Assembly (NCBI RefSeq): GCF_010548145.1 | Contig: NZ_JAAGLN010000025.1 | Span: 1-47,172 of the forward strand | DNA length: 47,172 nt | Origin: Streptomyces sp. SID10853 | Lineage (GTDB): Bacteria > Actinomycetota > Actinomycetes > Streptomycetales > Streptomycetaceae | Reading direction: 5' to 3' | Shown: piece after piece, positions 43,591-47,172 of the stretch | How the letters are laid out: each line of letters starts with the position of its first letter | Position numbering within the stretch: position 1 is the stretch's first letter | Program-made: the position numbers and the translations under genes | The notes under the pieces: generated by a model | The model's input: only the letters and a program-made list of their open reading frames with translations | Databases searched by the model: none | Told to the model about the DNA's origin: nothing

Positions 43591-45528
43591 ATGCCTGTCG
43601 AGTCGGTCGAGTCGGTCTTCCCGCGACTGGAAGCGCTTCTCCCGCACGTCCAGAAGCCCATCCAGTACGTGGGCGGAGAGCTGAACTCCACCGTCAAGCC
43701 GTGGGAGAGCTGCGACGTCCGCTGGGCGCTGATGTACCCGGACGCGTACGAGGTCGGGCTCCCCAACCAGGGCGTCATGATCCTCTACGAGGTGCTCAAC
43801 GAACGTGAGGGAGTGCTCGCCGAGCGCACCTACAGCGTCTGGCCGGACCTCGAAGAGCTGATGCGCGAGCACAAGGTGCCGCAGTTCACGGTCGACGCAC
43901 ACCGCCCGGTGAAGGCGTTCGACGTCTTCGGGCTCTCCTTCTCCACCGAGCTCGGCTACACCAACATGCTCACCGCCCTGGATCTCGCGGGCATCCCGCT
44001 GGACTCCAAGGACCGCACCGTCGACGACCCGATCGTGCTCGCGGGCGGCCACGCCGCGTTCAACCCCGAGCCGATCGCCGACTTCATCGACTGCGCGGTC
44101 ATCGGCGACGGCGAGCAGGCCGTCCTGGAGATCACCGAGATCGTCCGCGCCTGGAAGGCCGAGGGCCGTCCCGGCGGGCGCGACGAGGTGCTGTTCCGGC
44201 TGTCGAAGACCGGCGGTGTCTATGTGCCGCGCTTCTACGACGTCGAGTACCTGCCCGACGGGCGCATCGGCCGGGTCGTGCCCAACAGGTCGGGCGTGCC
44301 GTGGCGGGTCTCCAAGCACACCGTCATGGACCTCGACGAGTGGCCCTACCCCAAGCAGCCGCTCGTCCCGCTCGCCGAGACCGTCCACGAGCGGATGTCC
44401 GTCGAGATCTTCCGCGGCTGCACCCGCGGCTGCCGTTTCTGCCAGGCCGGCATGATCACGCGCCCCGTGCGGGAGCGAAGCATCACCGGCATCGGCGACA
44501 TGGTGGAGAAGGGCCTCAAGGCGACGGGCTTCGAGGAGGTCGGCCTGCTGTCGCTGTCGTCGGCCGACCACAGCGAGATCGGCGACATCGCGAAGGGCCT
44601 CGCCGACCGGTACACCGAGGACAAGGTCGGCCTCTCGCTGCCCTCGACCCGGGTGGACGCCTTCAACATCGACCTCGCCAACGAGCTGACCAGGAACGGC
44701 CGCAGGTCCGGTCTGACCTTCGCCCCCGAGGGCGGCTCCGAGCGCATCCGCAAGGTCATCAACAAGATGGTCTCGGAGGAGGACCTGATCCGTACGGTCT
44801 CCACCGCGTACGGCAACGGCTGGCGCCAGGTGAAGCTGTACTTCATGTGCGGCCTGCCCACCGAGACCGACGAGGACGTCCTGCAGATCGGTGACATGGC
44901 GGTCAACGTCATCGCCGAGGGGCGCAGGGTCTCCGGCCAGAACGACATCCGCTGCACCGTGTCCATCGGCGGCTTCGTGCCCAAGCCGCACACCCCCTTC
45001 CAGTGGGCCCCGCAGCTCTCCGCCGAGGACACCGACGCCCGGCTCACCAAGCTGCGCGACAAGATCCGCGGCGACAAGAAGTACGGCCGCTCGATCGGCT
45101 TCCGCTACCACGACGGCAAGCCCGGCATCGTCGAGGGCCTGCTCTCGCGCGGTGACCGCCGGGTCGGCTCGGTCATCCGCGCGGTGTACGAGGGCGGCGG
45201 CAGGTTCGACGGCTGGCGCGAGTACTTCAGCTACGACCGCTGGATGAAGGCCGCCGAGCAGACGCTGCCGGACTTCGGTGTGGACGTCGACTGGTACACG
45301 ACCCGGGAGCGCACGTACGAGGAGGTCCTGCCCTGGGACCACCTGGACTCCGGTCTCGACAAGGACTGGCTCTGGGAGGACTGGCAGGACTCGCTCGACG
45401 AGACCGAGGTCGAGGACTGCCGCTGGACACCGTGCTTCGACTGCGGGGTGTGCCCGCAGCTCGACCTGGACATCCAGATCGGTCCGACGGGCAAGAAGCT
45501 GCTGCCGCTGACCGTCGTCAACAAGTAG
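43591..45528 (+). CDS. TIGR03960-family radical SAM protein with N-terminal cobalamin-binding-like domain
   Basis: The 645-residue protein has an N-terminal B12-binding-like domain (RWALMYPDAYEVGLPNQGVM), the radical SAM cluster motif at Cys277, Cys281 and Cys284 (RGCTRGCRFC), the SAM-site segment SLPSTRVDAF, and a C-terminal part with several cysteines (PCFDCGVCPQLD). Its reaction is unknown. I chose the ATG at 43591 with GAGAGA upstream; ATG 43576 would add five residues. The DUF2344 protein encoded downstream is its usual partner and in some bacteria the two are fused. The genes are 350 bases apart. Confidence 0.92.
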   Translation: MPVESVESVFPRLEALLPHVQKPIQYVGGELNSTVKPWESCDVRWALMYPDAYEVGLPNQGVMILYEVLNEREGVLAERTYSVWPDLEELMREHKVPQFTVDAHRPVKAFDVFGLSFSTELGYTNMLTALDLAGIPLDSKDRTVDDPIVLAGGHAAFNPEPIADFIDCAVIGDGEQAVLEITEIVRAWKAEGRPGGRDEVLFRLSKTGGVYVPRFYDVEYLPDGRIGRVVPNRSGVPWRVSKHTVMDLDEWPYPKQPLVPLAETVHERMSVEIFRGCTRGCRFCQAGMITRPVRERSITGIGDMVEKGLKATGFEEVGLLSLSSADHSEIGDIAKGLADRYTEDKVGLSLPSTRVDAFNIDLANELTRNGRRSGLTFAPEGGSERIRKVINKMVSEEDLIRTVSTAYGNGWRQVKLYFMCGLPTETDEDVLQIGDMAVNVIAEGRRVSGQNDIRCTVSIGGFVPKPHTPFQWAPQLSAEDTDARLTKLRDKIRGDKKYGRSIGFRYHDGKPGIVEGLLSRGDRRVGSVIRAVYEGGGRFDGWREYFSYDRWMKAAEQTLPDFGVDVDWYTTRERTYEEVLPWDHLDSGLDKDWLWEDWQDSLDETEVEDCRWTPCFDCGVCPQLDLDIQIGPTGKKLLPLTVVNK

Positions 45529-45563
45529 CTTCCGGAAGCAGCTCCCGGAAGCAGCTCCCGGAA
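45525..45563. repeat. 13-bp tandem repeat beginning at the radical SAM stop codon
   Basis: GTAGCTTCCGGAA, GCAGCTCCCGGAA and GCAGCTCCCGGAA follow one another from 45525. The TAG of the first unit is the stop codon; copies two and three have CAG instead. Confidence 0.85.
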
Positions 45564-45878
45564 GTACGCGAACGTCCGGCCCGGTCACCCGTGTGGCCGG
45601 GCCGTTCCGTACGGCGGTTCGGACGGGTCCCGGGCGTCGTCGGGCCGGGCGCGAGGTGCGGCGGGCGCTCTCCGGCGGGCCGGCTCCGGCGGAGGCCCGG
45701 GAACCAATAGGGGCCCGAGCGCGTACTCTGGGTAGTACAACAAGACTGTCCCCGAGGCGGCACCCGAACCCGAGATCTCCCTGCGCGAGCAGGGGTGAAC
45801 CGGCGGCCCGGTGCCCCGGGAACCCCGCAGTAGGGCGGCGCGCCCCCCGCGTCGGCCCCGCACCGAGGAGAAGAACCA
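45529..45878. other. Intergenic region between the radical SAM gene and its DUF2344 partner
   Basis: The 350 bases contain the 13-bp repeat, a terminator-like hairpin at 45577-45604, and a probable promoter near TACTCT (about 45723). A C-rich leader with a small CCCTGC-GCGA-GCAGGG hairpin (about 45781-45796) follows. No convincing gene is seen. The two genes seem to be transcribed separately. Confidence 0.5.
45577..45604 (+). terminator. Terminator after the radical SAM gene
   Basis: Arms at 45577-45588 and 45593-45604 pair over 12 positions with one G-T pair and a 4-base loop. Confidence 0.6.
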
Positions 45879-46751
45879 CTGGGCAAGCGACAGCCCGAAG
45901 GCCCGCCGCCCGCACCGGCAGTGCAGCGCATCCGACTGCGCTACACCAAGCGCGGCCGCCTCCGGTTCACCAGCCACCGTGACTTCCAGCGTGCCTTCGA
46001 GCGAGCGCTGCGCAGAGCCGAGGTGCCGATGGCGTACTCGGCGGGCTTCACGCCCCACCCGAAGGTCTCGTACGCCAATGCCGCACCCACCGGCACCGGC
46101 AGCGAGGCCGAATTCCTGGAGATCGCCCTCAGCGAGGCGCGTGACCCCGAAACGCTGCGCAAGCTGCTCGACGAGTCGCTCCCCGACGGGCTCGACATCA
46201 CCGACGCGGTCGAGGCACGCACCTCGGGCCTCGCCGAGCGGCTGACCGCCTCCGTATGGGAACTGCGCCTGGACGGCGTCGAGTTCGACGAGGTCGAGCG
46301 TGCCGTGGCCGCGTTCACCACGGCCGGGACCGTGGAGGTACAGCGCCGCACCAAGAACGGCGTACGGACCTTCGACGCCCGCAGCGCCGTGGCCGATCTG
46401 CGGGCCGTCCGCCCGGAGCCCGGCGCGGACGCCGGATCCACCGCCGACGACGCCGAGCCGGTCAATAGGCCGGGAGGTGAGCGCTGTGCGATACTGCGGC
46501 TGGTTGTTCGGCACGTGACACCTGCTGTGCGACCCGACGACGTCCTGTCCGGTCTCCGCGTTGTGGCCGACCTCGCGCCGCCGGTCCCCGCAGCGGTGAC
46601 CAGGCTGGCGCAGGGGCTCTTCGACGAGGAGTCCGGCACGGTGACCGACCCGCTCTCGCCCGACCGCGAGGCAGCCCCGGCCGCTCCACCCACGGCCGCC
46701 GGAACCGCCACCCACCGGCTTCCCGCCGACGGGACACCCGCGACGGTGTGA
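45879..46751 (+). CDS. DUF2344/TIGR03936 radical-SAM-associated protein, apparent CTG start
   Basis: The protein has the TIGR03936 N-terminus RIRLRYTKRGRLRFTSHRDF, then AYSAGFTPHPKVSYANAAPT and a variable acidic and Pro-rich C-terminus. The only upstream ribosome site is GAGGAG at 45865-45870, eight bases before CTG at 45879, which is in frame and gives LGKRQPEGPPPAPAVQRIRL. The next standard start, GTG at 45921, has no site in front of it. I therefore place the start at 45879 (290 aa), with 45921 as the alternative (276 aa). The function is unknown; it works with the radical SAM protein upstream by association. Confidence 0.85.
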   Translation: MGKRQPEGPPPAPAVQRIRLRYTKRGRLRFTSHRDFQRAFERALRRAEVPMAYSAGFTPHPKVSYANAAPTGTGSEAEFLEIALSEARDPETLRKLLDESLPDGLDITDAVEARTSGLAERLTASVWELRLDGVEFDEVERAVAAFTTAGTVEVQRRTKNGVRTFDARSAVADLRAVRPEPGADAGSTADDAEPVNRPGGERCAILRLVVRHVTPAVRPDDVLSGLRVVADLAPPVPAAVTRLAQGLFDEESGTVTDPLSPDREAAPAAPPTAAGTATHRLPADGTPATV

Positions 46752-46757
46752 GACGGA

Positions 46758-46783
46758 CCTCCCCGGCCCCCGGGCCTCGGAGG
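46758..46783. terminator. Weak hairpin after the DUF2344 gene
   Basis: Arms CCTCC..GGCCC and GGGCC..GGAGG pair in two 5-bp blocks around a two-base internal mismatch, between the convergent DUF2344 gene and the small minus-strand ORF. Confidence 0.4.
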
Positions 46784-46796
46784 CGGTCCCGCCGCG

Positions 46797-46919
46797 TCAG
46801 GACCAGTCGTCGTAGCGCAGCCCTCGTATCCGGGAGCCACCTGGGTCGGGCAGCGCACTGACCAGAAGACTTTCGCCAGGCCGTACGTACATCGCGTAGG
46901 GAACCGGCGAGCCAGACAT
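46797..46919 (-). CDS. Possible 40-residue protein divergent to the ribonuclease gene
   Basis: The ORF starts at ATG 46919 with a GGGAG element just upstream (short spacing of three bases) and ends at TGA 46797. It begins MSGSPVPYAMYVRPGESLLV and ends RIRGLRYDDWS. Third positions are mostly G or C (28 of 40 by my count), weaker than in core genes but above chance for a spurious minus frame. It has its own hairpin before the DUF2344 stop. I do not recognise a family; it may be a small protein or part of an antisense leader. Confidence 0.4.
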   Translation of the reverse strand: MSGSPVPYAMYVRPGESLLVSALPDPGGSRIRGLRYDDWS

Positions 46920-47033
46920 CAGCTCCCGTGCGGCGCCCGCGCCCCGGACGAGCGGAACCGCGTATCTGACGCGGACCGTGCCGGACCGGACACAGACGCG
47001 GCGCCCGGGAGCGTGACGGGAGAACCGCCCGCA

Positions 47034-47172
47034 ATGCTTGAGTCGAACGATTCCGGTACCACCGGAGCGAACGAAGAGAACAGTCCCAGCGACACGCTGC
47101 CCCCGCGCCGTCGGCGCAGGGCCGCGTCGCGCCCCGCAGGCCCCCCGGCCGGTGCGCGCGACGCCACCGCCG
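47034..47172 (+). CDS. rne: N-terminus of a probable ribonuclease E/G, 3' truncated
   Basis: Only 46 codons are in the window. They begin MLESNDSGTTGANEENSPSD and continue into the basic stretch PPRRRRRAASRPAGPP, as in the disordered Arg-rich N-terminus of Streptomyces RNase E/G, the mRNA-decay and rRNA-processing endonuclease. Position after the radical SAM/DUF2344 genes also fits. The start is uncertain: GTG at 47013 is in frame and would add seven residues, and GGGAG lies between the two. The catalytic S1 and DNase-like domains lie beyond the window. Confidence 0.7.
   Translation, partial: MLESNDSGTTGANEENSPSDTLPPRRRRRAASRPAGPPAGARDATA

Noticed and set aside
43333..45915. 860-codon minus-strand open frame opposite the radical SAM gene
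   Set aside because: Low-complexity Arg/Ala/Gly/Val translation without motifs; the plus strand encodes the CxxxCxxC radical SAM protein.
1..47172. CRISPR arrays, insertion sequences or integrase genes
   Set aside because: No regularly spaced repeats, terminal inverted repeats, DDE transposase or tyrosine/serine recombinase motifs were seen, even within the island.

Overview
The window is a high-GC actinobacterial chromosome segment, almost certainly Streptomyces. GC-rich third codon positions, many GTG starts and the gene order tig-clpP1-clpP2-clpX-valS-folC-ndk-mreBCD-PBP2-rodA followed by an rne-like start all point that way. No species is assigned, because no database search was possible.

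Layout. Positions 1-6430 are ordinary chromosome: a 5'-truncated metallophosphoesterase, a protein with an AbiEi-like N-terminus, aminopeptidase N, and a divergent DsbA-fold mycothiol-dependent nitroreductase. Positions 6430-13516 look like an accessory island. It holds two diverged copies of a ~170-bp noncoding repeat, a VapC-like PIN gene with no intact antitoxin, and the 3' half of a tRNA-Gly(CCC) gene, which is the usual scar of tRNA-targeted integration. Next comes a minus-strand run: XRE/TPR-type regulator, unknown 148-aa protein, SIR2-like protein, UDP-glucose-dehydrogenase-type enzyme, MazG-like pyrophosphohydrolase. The run ends at a strong hairpin. Core genes resume at an Fe-type superoxide dismutase carrying a Nur (nickel) box.

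Positions 14387-24630 hold two paralogous APC permeases flanking bioY, rpiB with a Fpg/Nei DNA glycosylase, an Eis-like acetyltransferase, a membrane PP2C/SpoIIE-type phosphatase, an acyltransferase-3 membrane protein, a tiny conserved-looking membrane protein, and tRNA-Gly(TCC) and tRNA-Pro(TGG). Positions 24742-29275 are the protein-folding and proteolysis block: trigger factor, ClpP1, ClpP2 and ClpX, with a ClgR-type box upstream of clpP1. Positions 29421-36841 carry a proline-rich membrane protein, valS, a second MreB-like gene in antisense orientation, folC, a DUF4233 protein and ndk.

Positions 37129-43454 are the mreB-mreC-mreD-PBP2-RodA cell-wall (spore-wall) cluster. It is followed by a large B12-binding radical SAM protein and its DUF2344 partner, which appears to use a CTG start. 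A 40-codon ORF lies divergent to the first codons of a probable ribonuclease E/G gene.

The best candidate for an undescribed system is the 7985-13033 XRE/SIR2-like/UGD/MazG cassette beside a tRNA-derived integration scar and an orphan PIN toxin. Three of its proteins belong to NAD- or nucleotide-acting families. Smaller signals are recurrent TANNNT boxes 6-7 bases upstream of start codons (leaderless genes), tandem duplications beginning at stop codons, and very long perfect hairpins between convergent genes.
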